Assembly: GCF_029433445.1 (NCBI RefSeq)
Contig: NZ_JAQTIC010000003.1
Location: forward strand, 1 to 64,000
DNA length: 64,000 nt
Reading direction: 5' to 3'
Origin: Lactobacillus sp. ESL0701
GTDB lineage: Bacteria; Bacillota; Bacilli; Lactobacillales; Lactobacillaceae
In this document: one piece after another, positions 35,474 to 44,510 of the stretch
Layout: each line of letters opens with the position of its first letter
Position numbering within the stretch: position 1 is the first letter of the stretch
The notes under the pieces: generated by a model
What the model saw: the letters and a program-made list of their open reading frames with translations, nothing else
Told to the model about the DNA's origin: nothing
Databases searched by the model: none
Position numbers and translations under genes: made by a program

Positions 35474-35923
35474 TTATACCACCACTAACTTTGCGATTTT
35501 TGCTAAATATTCCGCGTCAACTTCGTCAAAAGTCGCGAAATCATTGCTGTCTAGGTCAAGAACTGCAATTAATTGGTCATTTTTAACCATTGGGACGACA
35601 ATTTCAGAATTAGTTGCGGCATCACAGGCAATGTGACCTGCGAATTGATGAACGTCTGGGACAATTTGCGTTTGCCGAGTTGCGGCAGCGGTGCCGCAAA
35701 CACCCTTGCCCAAATTGATGTGCATGCAGGCAACGGGTCCTTGGAATGGTCCTAAAATCAATTCACCATCTTGATAGCGGTAAAAGCCGGCGTAACTGAC
35801 ATTAGGCAGACTGCTAAACAATAGCGCGCTAATATTACTCATGTTGGCAATTAGGTCATGTTCACCAGCAAGTAAGCTGCTGGCCTGCTTGAGCAGCAGT
35901 TGATAATTCTCGTGTTTATTCAT
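35474..35923 (-). CDS. msrC: Free methionine-(R)-sulfoxide reductase (GAF domain)
   Basis: 149 residues, a single GAF domain. All three redox cysteines of the fRMsr family are present, in PVACMHINLG, GKGVCGTAA and HIACDAATNSEIVVP. It reduces free methionine R-sulfoxide, a protection against oxidative damage. Single gene on the minus strand. Confidence 0.9.
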   Translation of the reverse strand: MNKHENYQLLLKQASSLLAGEHDLIANMSNISALLFSSLPNVSYAGFYRYQDGELILGPFQGPVACMHINLGKGVCGTAAATRQTQIVPDVHQFAGHIACDAATNSEIVVPMVKNDQLIAVLDLDSNDFATFDEVDAEYLAKIAKLVVV

Positions 35924-36057
35924 TTAATTCTCCTCATTAAAATTAGTGTAAACTAGTTTATTAAATTTGAAAACGATAACAAGCTTACAAGACTAATCTT
36001 ATTTTGTTATTCTAGATAAGTCGTCTAAAAATTAGGGACGAAATAGGAGGAGTTTTG

Positions 36058-37473
36058 ATGAAAAAAATGGACGCAATTGTCAAGGTGAAAAAACCTTGGC
36101 TTGTAATGGCAGGGATGTTAATCGGCACCTTTGTGGGGATGCTGTCAGAGACATCGCTGAACATTGCATTGCCCCAATTAATGAAAATTTTTGGCGTTAG
36201 CAGTTCACAAATTCAATTTTTAGTAACAGGCTACATGTTAATTATTGGGATTATCTTGCCATTCTCAAGTTTATTAACTAAATGGTTTAGCACACGGAAA
36301 ATTGTCATTACGGGATTATTGGCCTTTATTATTGGGTCAGTTATTTCAGCTATGGCACCTAATTTTGCTATTTTATTGACTGGTCGGATGATTCAGGGAA
36401 TTGGCACGGGATTAATCTTACCGATTACCTTTACGGTTGTGATGTTGATTTTTCCACCATATAAGCTGGGGACAGCAATGGGTGTCTGCAGCTTGGTTAT
36501 TATGCTGGCACCGGCAATTGGTCCAACTTTAACGGGGATTATCTTGGGTAAGTTATCGTGGAGCTATGTTTTCTGGCTATTTGTACCATTCTTGGTTATT
36601 GCACTAATTTTAGCTATTTTTGGTTTAAAAAATGTCGGTCAAATTACTAAGCCACGCGTTGATTTCTTGTCAGTAATTGAATCAGTAGTTGGCTTTTCAA
36701 GTTTAGTTATGTCAGTTAGTTTGGCAAGTGGCTTAGGCTGGAGTTCACCTGTTGTCTTAGGTTTACTTGTTCTTGGTTTAATTGTTTTGTTCTTTTATGG
36801 TAAGCGTCAATTGCATTTAACCGAACCAGTATTGAATTTACATGTGTTTAATAAACGGGCCTTTACTTTAGGTGCCTTAAGTGTAATGGTCGACTTTGCT
36901 ATTATTTTGTCGGCAATGTACTTATTGCCGCAATATCTGCAAAACGGGTTATCACTGCCAGTTGCGATTACTGGTTTAATCATGCTGCCGGGGGGAATTA
37001 TTAATGCCGTTGTTTCAGCTTTTGCTGGGAGAATGTATGATTCACTTGGGGCAAAACTTCCGGCAGTAGTTGGTTTTATCTTGGCTATTGTTGGAATAGT
37101 GATGTTATTAATGTCTAACAGTCATTCCAGTTTAGCTTACATTGTGGCGGCCCACATCATCTTGATGGTTGGCTGTCCGTTGGCAATGTCACCAGCACAA
37201 ACTTACGCTCTGAATTCTCTGCAGGGGCAAGAATCGGCTGATGGCAGCACGATTTTGAATACCATGCAACAGATTATTGGTGCCTTAGCAACAGCTTTGG
37301 CAACCAGCTTGCTCGGGTTAGGACAGGCAGCTTATCAAGGTGCTGATAGTGCCGCTCAGTTTACTAATGGCGTCCACTATGGTTTGTTCTTTACCCTTGC
37401 ATTAGCTGTTGTCGGTGTCTTATTGGCAGTTAACTTTGGTGCAAGAACGCCAAGTCATGATCTTGATGTTTAA
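36058..37473 (+). CDS. MFS drug exporter, DHA2 (14-helix) family
   Basis: 471 residues, fourteen predicted helices. SETSLNIALPQLMKIFGVSSSQIQFLVTGYML is the typical helix 1-2 start of EmrB/QacA exporters, and GRMIQGIGTGLILPITF is the helix 4 motif. It likely expels toxic organic compounds with protons. The ATG at 36058 has AGGAGG seven bases upstream. A partial inverted repeat (TCGTC near 36021, GACGA near 36037) lies before the ribosome site and might be an operator. Confidence 0.88.
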   Translation: MKKMDAIVKVKKPWLVMAGMLIGTFVGMLSETSLNIALPQLMKIFGVSSSQIQFLVTGYMLIIGIILPFSSLLTKWFSTRKIVITGLLAFIIGSVISAMAPNFAILLTGRMIQGIGTGLILPITFTVVMLIFPPYKLGTAMGVCSLVIMLAPAIGPTLTGIILGKLSWSYVFWLFVPFLVIALILAIFGLKNVGQITKPRVDFLSVIESVVGFSSLVMSVSLASGLGWSSPVVLGLLVLGLIVLFFYGKRQLHLTEPVLNLHVFNKRAFTLGALSVMVDFAIILSAMYLLPQYLQNGLSLPVAITGLIMLPGGIINAVVSAFAGRMYDSLGAKLPAVVGFILAIVGIVMLLMSNSHSSLAYIVAAHIILMVGCPLAMSPAQTYALNSLQGQESADGSTILNTMQQIIGALATALATSLLGLGQAAYQGADSAAQFTNGVHYGLFFTLALAVVGVLLAVNFGARTPSHDLDV

Positions 37474-37488
37474 AAAATAATACTACTT

Positions 37489-37529
37489 AATAACTTTTAT
37501 CTTTTAGTTTGAGATAAAAGTTATTTTTT
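37489..37529 (+). terminator. Terminator after the DHA2 exporter
   Basis: AATAACTTTTATCT with AGATAAAAGTTATT and a T run. Confidence 0.85.
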
Positions 37530-37672
37530 ACAAACAAATTTAAAATTATATTAATTATTTAATATTTAACTTAAAAAAGGGCTTAATTTTCCTAAAAAAT
37601 TAATTGGTATAGTAAAATAGATTTAGTTATATATTAAATTTTATTGCAATGATAATGAAAGAGGCGGTAATA

Positions 37673-38410
37673 ATGTCGATGATAGAATTCCATGATGTGC
37701 AAAAGTTTTATGGCCATTTTCATGCACTGCACGACATTAATTTGAAGATTGATCAGGGGGAAACGGTTGTCTTAATTGGACCTTCTGGCTCAGGTAAGAG
37801 TACCTTGGTAAGAACTGTCAATGGCCTTGAATCAATTCAAAAAGGGCAATTGATTGTTAACAATCATGACCTGTCTGATCCCAAAACTGACTTAAATATT
37901 TTGCGGCGGGACGTCGGCATGGTTTTCCAACATTTTAATTTATATAAGAATAAAGATGTGTTGGAAAATATCATGCTGGCACCACGCATTGTCAGTCACA
38001 TGCCGGAAAAAGAAAATAAAGAGCAGGCAATGCATTTATTAGAGATGGTTGGACTGGAGAAGTGGGCACATAACATGCCGTCACAGATTTCCGGTGGTCA
38101 AAAGCAGCGGGTGGCAATTGCCAGAACGCTAGCCATGCGACCGAAATTGATCTTGTATGATGAACCAACTTCTGCACTTGACCCCGAAATGATTGATGAT
38201 GTTTTGCAGGTTATCAAGAAGGTTACAACTGATAGCGGCATGACTTCGCTAATCGTCACGCACGAGATGGGCTTTGCTAAAGAGGTTGCCAACCGAGTAA
38301 TCTTCATGGATCAAGGTAGAATTGTTGAAGATGATGCTAGTGAAAGTTTCTTTAAACGGCCTAAGACGGAAAGAGCACAGCAATTTTTGAGTAAGATTAT
38401 TTCGCATTAA
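37673..38410 (+). CDS. glnQ: Amino acid ABC transporter ATPase (glutamine type)
   Basis: 245 residues. Walker A GPSGSGKST, signature ISGGQKQRVAIARTLAM and Walker B LILYDEPTSALDPEM, all complete. The ATG at 37673 has GAGG nine bases upstream; an earlier frame start lacks one. It powers the four-gene importer that follows. Polar amino acid family (GlnQ/HisP). Confidence 0.93.
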   Translation: MSMIEFHDVQKFYGHFHALHDINLKIDQGETVVLIGPSGSGKSTLVRTVNGLESIQKGQLIVNNHDLSDPKTDLNILRRDVGMVFQHFNLYKNKDVLENIMLAPRIVSHMPEKENKEQAMHLLEMVGLEKWAHNMPSQISGGQKQRVAIARTLAMRPKLILYDEPTSALDPEMIDDVLQVIKKVTTDSGMTSLIVTHEMGFAKEVANRVIFMDQGRIVEDDASESFFKRPKTERAQQFLSKIISH

Positions 38411-38423
38411 GGAGGGAGCAATC

Positions 38424-39239
38424 ATGAAAAAGAGATTTTGGTTGGTTTCTCTATTAGCTAGTTTGCTCTTATTAACCGGTTGTGGTCGCAGTTTAAGTGA
38501 CCAGTCAGTTTTGGATAATGTTAAGCGTACCAATACAATTAGCTGGGGCGTTAAGGGCGATGTTAAGCTGTTTGGTCTGATTGACGTTAAAGATGGTCAA
38601 CCCAAGGGCTTCGATGTCGATATGGCTAAGGCAATCACGCGGCATATTTTAGGACCAACAGGTAAAGCTGAGTTTACGACGACCACCTCACAATCACGGG
38701 TGCCATTATTGAAGAACGGTAACGTTGACGCGGTGATTGCAACCATGTCGATTACGCCAGAACGGGAAAAGGTAATTTCTTTTTCTAAATCTTACTTTGA
38801 CGCGGGGCAATCGCTATTAGTGCCAAAGAATTCGTCAATCCATAGTGTCAAGGACCTTAACGGCAAGACAGTTATTGGCGTAGTTGGTGCCAATTCAGTA
38901 GCTAACATTAAGAAGGTTGCCCCAAAGGCCCGCGTAATTGAATTGCAGGATTATGCCCAAGCAATGAACGCACTTAAGTCTCACCAAGGTGATGCCTTGA
39001 CAACTGATAACGGGATTTTGTTTGGCTTAGCAGTGCAGAATCCGGGCTACCAGGTTCGCGGCGGCACGTTTACGGTCGAACCGTATGGTGTTGCCGTTAA
39101 CAAGGGTCAGACTGGATTTACTAAAGCTGTTGACAAGGCGGTTTTGGAAATGCAGCACGATGGTGAATACAACCGCTTGATTAAAAAATGGTTTGGTAAT
39201 GTACCAGGATTTAAGTATAAGGAGTTGTATCGCAAATGA
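38424..39239 (+). CDS. Amino acid ABC transporter substrate-binding lipoprotein
   Basis: 271 residues. A lipobox LLLTGC ends the signal peptide at Cys20, so it is a lipoprotein on the outer face of the membrane. The type 3 binding fold is seen in GFDVDMAKAI and NGNVDAVIATMSITPEREKVISFSKSYF. Polar amino acid substrate, glutamine or glutamate/aspartate most likely. It overlaps the next gene by four bases. Confidence 0.92.
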   Translation: MKKRFWLVSLLASLLLLTGCGRSLSDQSVLDNVKRTNTISWGVKGDVKLFGLIDVKDGQPKGFDVDMAKAITRHILGPTGKAEFTTTTSQSRVPLLKNGNVDAVIATMSITPEREKVISFSKSYFDAGQSLLVPKNSSIHSVKDLNGKTVIGVVGANSVANIKKVAPKARVIELQDYAQAMNALKSHQGDALTTDNGILFGLAVQNPGYQVRGGTFTVEPYGVAVNKGQTGFTKAVDKAVLEMQHDGEYNRLIKKWFGNVPGFKYKELYRK

Positions 39240-39874
39240 TTAATATTTTTTCTCATTTTAGTAGTCAACTGCTAGTTGGTCTAGGTTGGACCGTGTTGTC
39301 GAGCGTGATTGCCTTATTCTTCAGTTTAATTATTGGTACGATCTTCGCAATTATGGAAATTGTACCGAATAAAGTTTTGCGGACAATTGGTCGTGCTTAT
39401 GTCGAGATCTTTCGTAACATTCCCTTGTTAGTAATTACGATGTTCTTTTACCTTGTAATTCCAATGTATGTTGTTAAGATTAACGGCTTTACTGCTGGTA
39501 CAATTGGTTTAAGTCTGTATACTTCCGCCTTTATAGCCGAAACGGTTCGCTCGGGTATTCAGTCGGTGGCTGGCGGTCAGATGGAAGGTGCCCGTTCAAC
39601 GGGAATGACCTACTGGCAAGCAATGCGGTATATTATTTTGCCGCAAGCCTTTAAGATTGTTATTCCGCCGCTTGGCAACCAGTTTGTCAATTTAGTAAAG
39701 AATTCGTCGGTCCTAGCCTTTGTAGCTGGTTTTGATCTTATGTATCAAGCCAACTCGATTGCTTCGACAACATTTGATACGATTAATAGTTATCTAGTAG
39801 TCGGCGTTTTATACCTGATTATTACACTGCCGCTTAGTTATTACATGCAGCATTTAGAGAAGAAATTGGCTTAG
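39236..39874 (+). CDS. Amino acid ABC transporter permease, first subunit
   Basis: 212 residues, about five helices. The EAA loop is SGIQSVAGGQMEGARSTGMTYWQAMRYIILPQAFKIVIPPLGNQ. It starts in the stop of the binding-protein gene (ATGA overlap) and pairs with the next permease to form the channel. Confidence 0.93.
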   Translation: MINIFSHFSSQLLVGLGWTVLSSVIALFFSLIIGTIFAIMEIVPNKVLRTIGRAYVEIFRNIPLLVITMFFYLVIPMYVVKINGFTAGTIGLSLYTSAFIAETVRSGIQSVAGGQMEGARSTGMTYWQAMRYIILPQAFKIVIPPLGNQFVNLVKNSSVLAFVAGFDLMYQANSIASTTFDTINSYLVVGVLYLIITLPLSYYMQHLEKKLA

Positions 39875-39887
39875 GGGGTGCAGAAAA

Positions 39888-40541
39888 ATGCAAAATTGGA
39901 TTAATGCTCTTTCGTGGCTCAATGTACGCTTTTTGCTGATGGGACTCTGGGTGACGATTTATATTTCAGTAATTTCGGTGATTTTGAGTTTTATTTTGGG
40001 TTCAATCTTGGGGATTATTCGCTATTCTAAGATTAAATTTGTTTCCAAAATTGTTGGTTTCATTATTGATATTATCCGAAATGTGCCTCTGCTATTGATT
40101 ATTTTCTTCACTTACTTTGGTTTGCCGAACTTTGGTCTGCGTCCCGAAACAATTCCGGCGGCGATTATTGCGATGACTGTTTTTGAGTCGACAATGATTG
40201 CGGAAATCGTGCGATCAGGTATCCAGTCGGTTGACCCTGGTCAAATGGAAGGTGCTCGTTCAACCGGAATGAGCTTCGTGCAGGCATTATGGCACGTTGT
40301 GTTGCCGCAGGCATATAAGAATATGATTCCGACAATTATTAGTCAGTTTGTTTCCTTAATTAAGGATACTTCTCTTGCAACAATTATTGTCGTGCCGGAA
40401 TTGATGCAGCACGCGCAGGTTATTTATGGGCAAAATGCCAACTATATTTTGCCGATGTTTGCGGCTTTAGCGGTGCTTTACTTTATCGTCTGCTTCACGC
40501 TGTCAGTGATTGGTAATCAGATTGGTAAGAGGTTATCGTAA
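39888..40541 (+). CDS. Amino acid ABC transporter permease, second subunit
   Basis: 217 residues. The EAA loop is again SGIQSVDPGQMEGARSTGM followed by HVVLPQAYKNMIP. It shares the motif GQMEGARSTGM with the first permease, so the two arose by duplication. GGGGG lies upstream of the ATG. Confidence 0.93.
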   Translation: MQNWINALSWLNVRFLLMGLWVTIYISVISVILSFILGSILGIIRYSKIKFVSKIVGFIIDIIRNVPLLLIIFFTYFGLPNFGLRPETIPAAIIAMTVFESTMIAEIVRSGIQSVDPGQMEGARSTGMSFVQALWHVVLPQAYKNMIPTIISQFVSLIKDTSLATIIVVPELMQHAQVIYGQNANYILPMFAALAVLYFIVCFTLSVIGNQIGKRLS

Positions 40542-40576
40542 TTGCCCTAAACTATAAATTTTTAAAAAATAACGTG

Positions 40577-40606
40577 AAAAAGCTTGAGTTTGCTCAAGCT
40601 TTTTTT
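40577..40606 (+). terminator. Terminator of the amino acid ABC operon
   Basis: AAAAAGCTTGAG/CTCAAGCTTTTT with 4-nt loop, then T run. Confidence 0.88.
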
Positions 40607-40642
40607 GTAGGCTAAAGAGAGATTATTTAGGAAAGATTGATT

Positions 40643-41797
40643 ATGAAAAGTTTTTTGTTTCGGCTTTACCTGCAAGTGATGAAGCTATGGGCACGGCTTA
40701 CACGCATAAATAACAAAAAGATTGTCGTGCTCAACGGGGCAGGTCGTTCAGGTTCTAATGGTTATCTGTTTGCCAAATATGTAAAAAAGCACCATCCAGA
40801 TTACACGGTCACACTAGTTGAGCCATGGCCGTCTTCACATTTATCTTTTGCAACTTGGCGAGAAATTGGCGCGGCTAAATTTGTTTTGACGACGCATCAG
40901 CCCTTTAAAATTCGCAAGAGTCAGGTTAATGTGCAATTTTGGCACGGGATCCCTTTAAAACGGATGGGCATTATGGCTAACAATACTAGGGCTAGGGATA
41001 ACAAGCGCAATCAGAAATTGTGGCGCAAAACCGCGGATATTGTTTGTTCGAGTTCAGATTTATATGAAAGCTTGATGAGTGCCTGCATTGGAGTTAGTGC
41101 TAACCAATACCGTCAACTTGGTTTTCCGCGGCTTGATGCCTTACAGCATCCAGTAGTCAGTCAAAAGCAATTGCTGCATGACCTGTTTGGGGTAGTTGAT
41201 GACCACACCCAAGTTGGGATTTACATGCCAACTTTTCGCTATGAATTAGATGATGAAAATGTCCTTGAGCAGATTAAGGCAGGGAATTTTTTGACCTTAG
41301 CTGATTTTGATGCGGCGACCTTAAATGCGGCGCTTAAAGAGCAGCACCAATATTTAATTGTGAAACTGCACCCTTATGAAATGAAGCTGTTTGACCATTT
41401 AAGCAGTCAATTCTCTAATATCGCCTTTTTAAATAATGATTATTTGGCTCAAAACGATTATGATTTATATGAACTGCTTGGCGCGACAGATTTTTTGCTA
41501 ACTGATTTTTCGTCAATTTATTTTGATTATCTGAATTTGGATAAGCCAGAGATTTTTATTACTAATTATCTCAAAGAGTATGAGCAAACGCGGGGTCTAC
41601 TTATGGGACCGTATGAAGAAGTTGTCCCAGGGCAGTGCGTTAACCAGCAAGCTGAATTGATTGAGGCGCTGGAACAATTGGCACGTGGTAAGGACGATTA
41701 TCAACCAAAGCGGCAATATTGGCGTTGTTTGACTAATCAAGCACCCGTTCAATCAGCTTGCGAGCAAATTTTTGCTTTCATGACCCAAAATTATTAG
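40643..41797 (+). CDS. CDP-glycerol glycerophosphotransferase family protein
   Basis: 384 residues. FWHGIPLKRMGIMA carries the catalytic His of the TagB/TagF family, VKLHPYE and LTDFSSIYFDYLNLDKPEIF the CDP-glycerol-binding part. It adds glycerol phosphate to a wall glycan, at the cytoplasmic membrane face. I start at ATG 40643, with AGGAAAG as the ribosome site. At 384 residues it is close to TagB (primase) in length and shorter than TagF (polymerase). It is the first gene of a three-gene glycan cluster. Confidence 0.85.
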   Translation: MKSFLFRLYLQVMKLWARLTRINNKKIVVLNGAGRSGSNGYLFAKYVKKHHPDYTVTLVEPWPSSHLSFATWREIGAAKFVLTTHQPFKIRKSQVNVQFWHGIPLKRMGIMANNTRARDNKRNQKLWRKTADIVCSSSDLYESLMSACIGVSANQYRQLGFPRLDALQHPVVSQKQLLHDLFGVVDDHTQVGIYMPTFRYELDDENVLEQIKAGNFLTLADFDAATLNAALKEQHQYLIVKLHPYEMKLFDHLSSQFSNIAFLNNDYLAQNDYDLYELLGATDFLLTDFSSIYFDYLNLDKPEIFITNYLKEYEQTRGLLMGPYEEVVPGQCVNQQAELIEALEQLARGKDDYQPKRQYWRCLTNQAPVQSACEQIFAFMTQNY

Positions 41798-41807
41798 AGG
41801 AAAAATT

Positions 41808-43238
41808 GTGAAAAAAACATTTTTAAATATTTTGTATAATGCGGTTTACCAAATTTTCCTTGTCTTGGTGCCGTTAATTACGGTGCCTTATTTGTCGCGA
41901 ATTTTGGGACCAAAAACCTATGGCATTTACAGTAATGTGAATAATATCATGCAATTTTTGATGATTTTTTGTACATTATCAATTTCGTACATTGGCATGC
42001 GGACAATTGCGCAAGTGCGTGCCTTTGGGACTAAACAGGACTTAACCGATGCCTTTTGGGGGTTATGGTACTTTCAGGCATCAGCAAGTGTCGTGACCAT
42101 TGTTTTGGTAGTTGCTGCTGCCAGTTTATTCCATATTAAGTATTGGAATTATCTGCTATTGATGCTGCCGTATTTGATTTCGGCGCAAGTGGATATTTCG
42201 TGGTTTTTTCAAGGGTTAGCGGCATTTGGTCGGGTCGTTTTGAAAAACACGGCGGTTAAATTGGTATCAGTAGTCTTAATTTTACTTTGGGTCAAAAGTC
42301 CTGGTGACTTGTGGAAATATATGCTGATTATGTCGGTGTCTACAATGCTGGGGTCGTTTGTCTTTTGGTTTGATATTCACCGTTTTGTTGGTGGACCAGT
42401 CAAGCATTTTTATAAGTACCAAACGACAATTAAGGCCATTATTACCTTATTAATTCCGCAGATTGCTACGCAAATTTATACTTCATTAGATAAACCAATT
42501 TTGGGGATTTTCAAAAATTCAACTCAAGTAGCGTTTTATGATAATTCACAGCGAATTTCAAATATGGTTTTAGGGGTAATTACCAGTATTTCGTTGGTAA
42601 TTATGCCCAAAATGGCGAGTGAAGGTAAAGATGAGCAGCGTCTTGTCTTGAAAAAGTCGCTTGAAGCCACAGTTTGGCTGGGTACCATGTTCGCGGTGAT
42701 TATCATGGCTAATACGCGAGAATTTGTACCATTCTTTTTTGGCGCAAAGTTTACGCCAATGGTGCCACTGATGTTCTTCTTCACGTTAACAATTGTCATG
42801 ATCCCCACAGGTGGGGTCTTTGCCAATCAGTTTGCCTTGGCTAACCACCGCGATCGTGATTATGCCTTGCCGGTAATTGTTGGGGCGATTTTAGAAGTTG
42901 TCTTGAGCTTCTTTTTGGACCAATTTTATGGCGCAACTGGCGCGATGGTCGCAATTTTAATCACCGAATTTGTCGTTTTGATTTTACGGTTATGGATTGT
43001 CCGCGATGGCTATGATTTTAAATATTCTTTCAAAGAAATTCCGAAGTATTTTATAATTGCGGCGATTGTTTTGGCAGTAGGGATGTTAATGCCGCAGCTG
43101 GTGTCGTCGGCTTTTTTAAATATGACAATTAAGTCAATTATCATGCTAGTGCTCTACATGGCATTAATGTTTATGATGCGGCTTGATTTTAATCAGGATA
43201 TTGTGCAGTTAATTAAAAATTTTCTCAAACGAGGTTAA
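41808..43238 (+). CDS. Wzx-type polysaccharide flippase
   Basis: 476 residues, about fourteen helices (MOP/MATE superfamily). VPYLSRILGPKTYGIYSNVNNI is the signature of O-antigen/teichoic repeat-unit flippases. It moves an undecaprenyl-linked glycan to the outer face. The start is GTG at 41808 behind GAGGA, ten bases after the previous gene; the next gene follows by 2 bp. Confidence 0.9.
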   Translation: MKKTFLNILYNAVYQIFLVLVPLITVPYLSRILGPKTYGIYSNVNNIMQFLMIFCTLSISYIGMRTIAQVRAFGTKQDLTDAFWGLWYFQASASVVTIVLVVAAASLFHIKYWNYLLLMLPYLISAQVDISWFFQGLAAFGRVVLKNTAVKLVSVVLILLWVKSPGDLWKYMLIMSVSTMLGSFVFWFDIHRFVGGPVKHFYKYQTTIKAIITLLIPQIATQIYTSLDKPILGIFKNSTQVAFYDNSQRISNMVLGVITSISLVIMPKMASEGKDEQRLVLKKSLEATVWLGTMFAVIIMANTREFVPFFFGAKFTPMVPLMFFFTLTIVMIPTGGVFANQFALANHRDRDYALPVIVGAILEVVLSFFLDQFYGATGAMVAILITEFVVLILRLWIVRDGYDFKYSFKEIPKYFIIAAIVLAVGMLMPQLVSSAFLNMTIKSIIMLVLYMALMFMMRLDFNQDIVQLIKNFLKRG

Positions 43239-43240
43239 AG

Positions 43241-43939
43241 ATGATTCCTAAAATTATTCACTATGTATGGGTTGGCGGCAATCCGAAGCCCAAGAATATT
43301 CAGCGGTGTATGCGGACCTGGCAAAGGCATTTGCAGGGCTATCAGATTATTGAATGGAACGAGCAGAATTTTGATATTCATGAAAATAAGTACGTTGAGC
43401 AGGCTTACAGGGCCAAAAAATGGGCCTTTGTTTCCGACTATATTCGTGCAAAAGCCGTTTACGAAATGGGGGGCATTTATTTAGATACTGATGTGCTGGT
43501 ATTAGATGATTTGACCTCATTATTAAGTAATCGTGCCTTTGTGGGGTTTGAAAATCAGGACAATCCGTTTACGGCGGTTTTTGGTGCTGAACCCAAGCAT
43601 CCGTTGTTAAAAGACATGCTGGCATATTATGATGACCGCGACTTTACTTTTGATAGTCAAGATCAAATGGCTGGTGTTAATACGGTATCAGTTGCCGATA
43701 TTTTAAAAGAAAAGTATGGTGCAATTGCCAATAATCAAGAGCAAGTTTTGCAAACGGGCATTCATGTTTATCCTGATGGTATTCTGTGCAATCCATCAGC
43801 TAATAGTAAGACGATCCATGTCTTCACGGGAACTTGGATGGAAGGAGCCAAGCCATTCAAGCGCAAACTGGTAACGGCGCTAAAGGTTCGAATTAAAACT
43901 AAGCATGAAGCAGCATTGTATGCGCGTTGTTTTAGGTAG
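43241..43939 (+). CDS. GT32 glycosyltransferase (capsular polysaccharide type)
   Basis: 232 residues. PKIIHYVWVGGNPKP and the DxD metal motif in MGGIYLDTDVLVLDDL identify the family 32 enzymes (OCH1-like, TcdA/TcdB-related fold). It adds a sugar to the glycan exported by the flippase next to it. The sugar is unknown. Tight spacing (2 bp) indicates one transcript. Confidence 0.88.
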   Translation: MIPKIIHYVWVGGNPKPKNIQRCMRTWQRHLQGYQIIEWNEQNFDIHENKYVEQAYRAKKWAFVSDYIRAKAVYEMGGIYLDTDVLVLDDLTSLLSNRAFVGFENQDNPFTAVFGAEPKHPLLKDMLAYYDDRDFTFDSQDQMAGVNTVSVADILKEKYGAIANNQEQVLQTGIHVYPDGILCNPSANSKTIHVFTGTWMEGAKPFKRKLVTALKVRIKTKHEAALYARCFR

Positions 43940-43941
43940 TA

Positions 43942-44403
43942 ATGACTGAAGCAGAATTACAAAAGCTGGTTGAAGCAATTGCTGTGAAGTATTTTAATCA
44001 GCCTTTTAGGCATCAAGTTAAAATTAATTACCGCATGACTACTACGGGTGGACGTTACCGGTTAAAAGACCATCAAATTGAAATTAATGCGCACTTTTTA
44101 ATCCCGCAATATCGTCACGAGTTAATTGGGATTATCAAGCATGAGTTAACGCACTATTTTTTGCACCTGTCTGGTCGCGGCTATCGTCATCGCGATCAAG
44201 ACTTTAAACAGCTGCTAAATCAGGTTGGTGGTTCACGCTTTGCGCCGGATATTGGTCTAAGCAAAAAACAGCAGCGTAAGTATCTGTATTCTTGCCAAAA
44301 ATGTGGTCAAGAATATCGCCGTGTTCGCCAGATTAACGTACGCCGATATAGCTGCGGTAAGTGCGGCGGCAAGTTAAAGCTGGTAAAAAAGTTAGTGCAT
44401 TAA
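43942..44403 (+). CDS. SprT-like zinc metalloprotein
   Basis: 153 residues. Zinc site HELTH in GIIKHELTHYFLHLSGRG, then a zinc ribbon CQKCGQEY...CGKCGG. SprT proteins resemble the eukaryotic DNA-protein crosslink protease Spartan, but the bacterial function is not settled. It starts 2 bp after the glycosyltransferase gene and overlaps no other gene, so it is cotranscribed with the wall-glycan genes although it probably does unrelated work. Confidence 0.9.
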   Translation: MTEAELQKLVEAIAVKYFNQPFRHQVKINYRMTTTGGRYRLKDHQIEINAHFLIPQYRHELIGIIKHELTHYFLHLSGRGYRHRDQDFKQLLNQVGGSRFAPDIGLSKKQQRKYLYSCQKCGQEYRRVRQINVRRYSCGKCGGKLKLVKKLVH

Positions 44404-44430
44404 AATTGGTTACGCAGTGGCTTTTTTTAT

Positions 44431-44460
44431 TTGACAGATTGTTAGGCACCAAACTATAAT
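44431..44460 (+). promoter_or_regulatory. Promoter of the MarR gene
   Basis: TTGACA, 18-nt spacer, TATAAT. A GTTAGGCACC operator arm lies in the spacer. Confidence 0.8.
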
Positions 44461-44487
44461 TTAAAGTAAAAATATTAGGTGCCTAAC
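44441..44487 (+). promoter_or_regulatory. Probable MarR operator, 10-bp inverted repeat
   Basis: GTTAGGCACC (44441-44450) and GGTGCCTAAC (44478-44487) are exact inverted copies, one between the -35 and -10 and one after the start site. The right copy (TTAGGTGCCTAA) is itself near-palindromic. Position suggests autorepression. Confidence 0.65.
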
Positions 44488-44510
44488 TAATTTGTTAAAG
44501 GATATTAATT

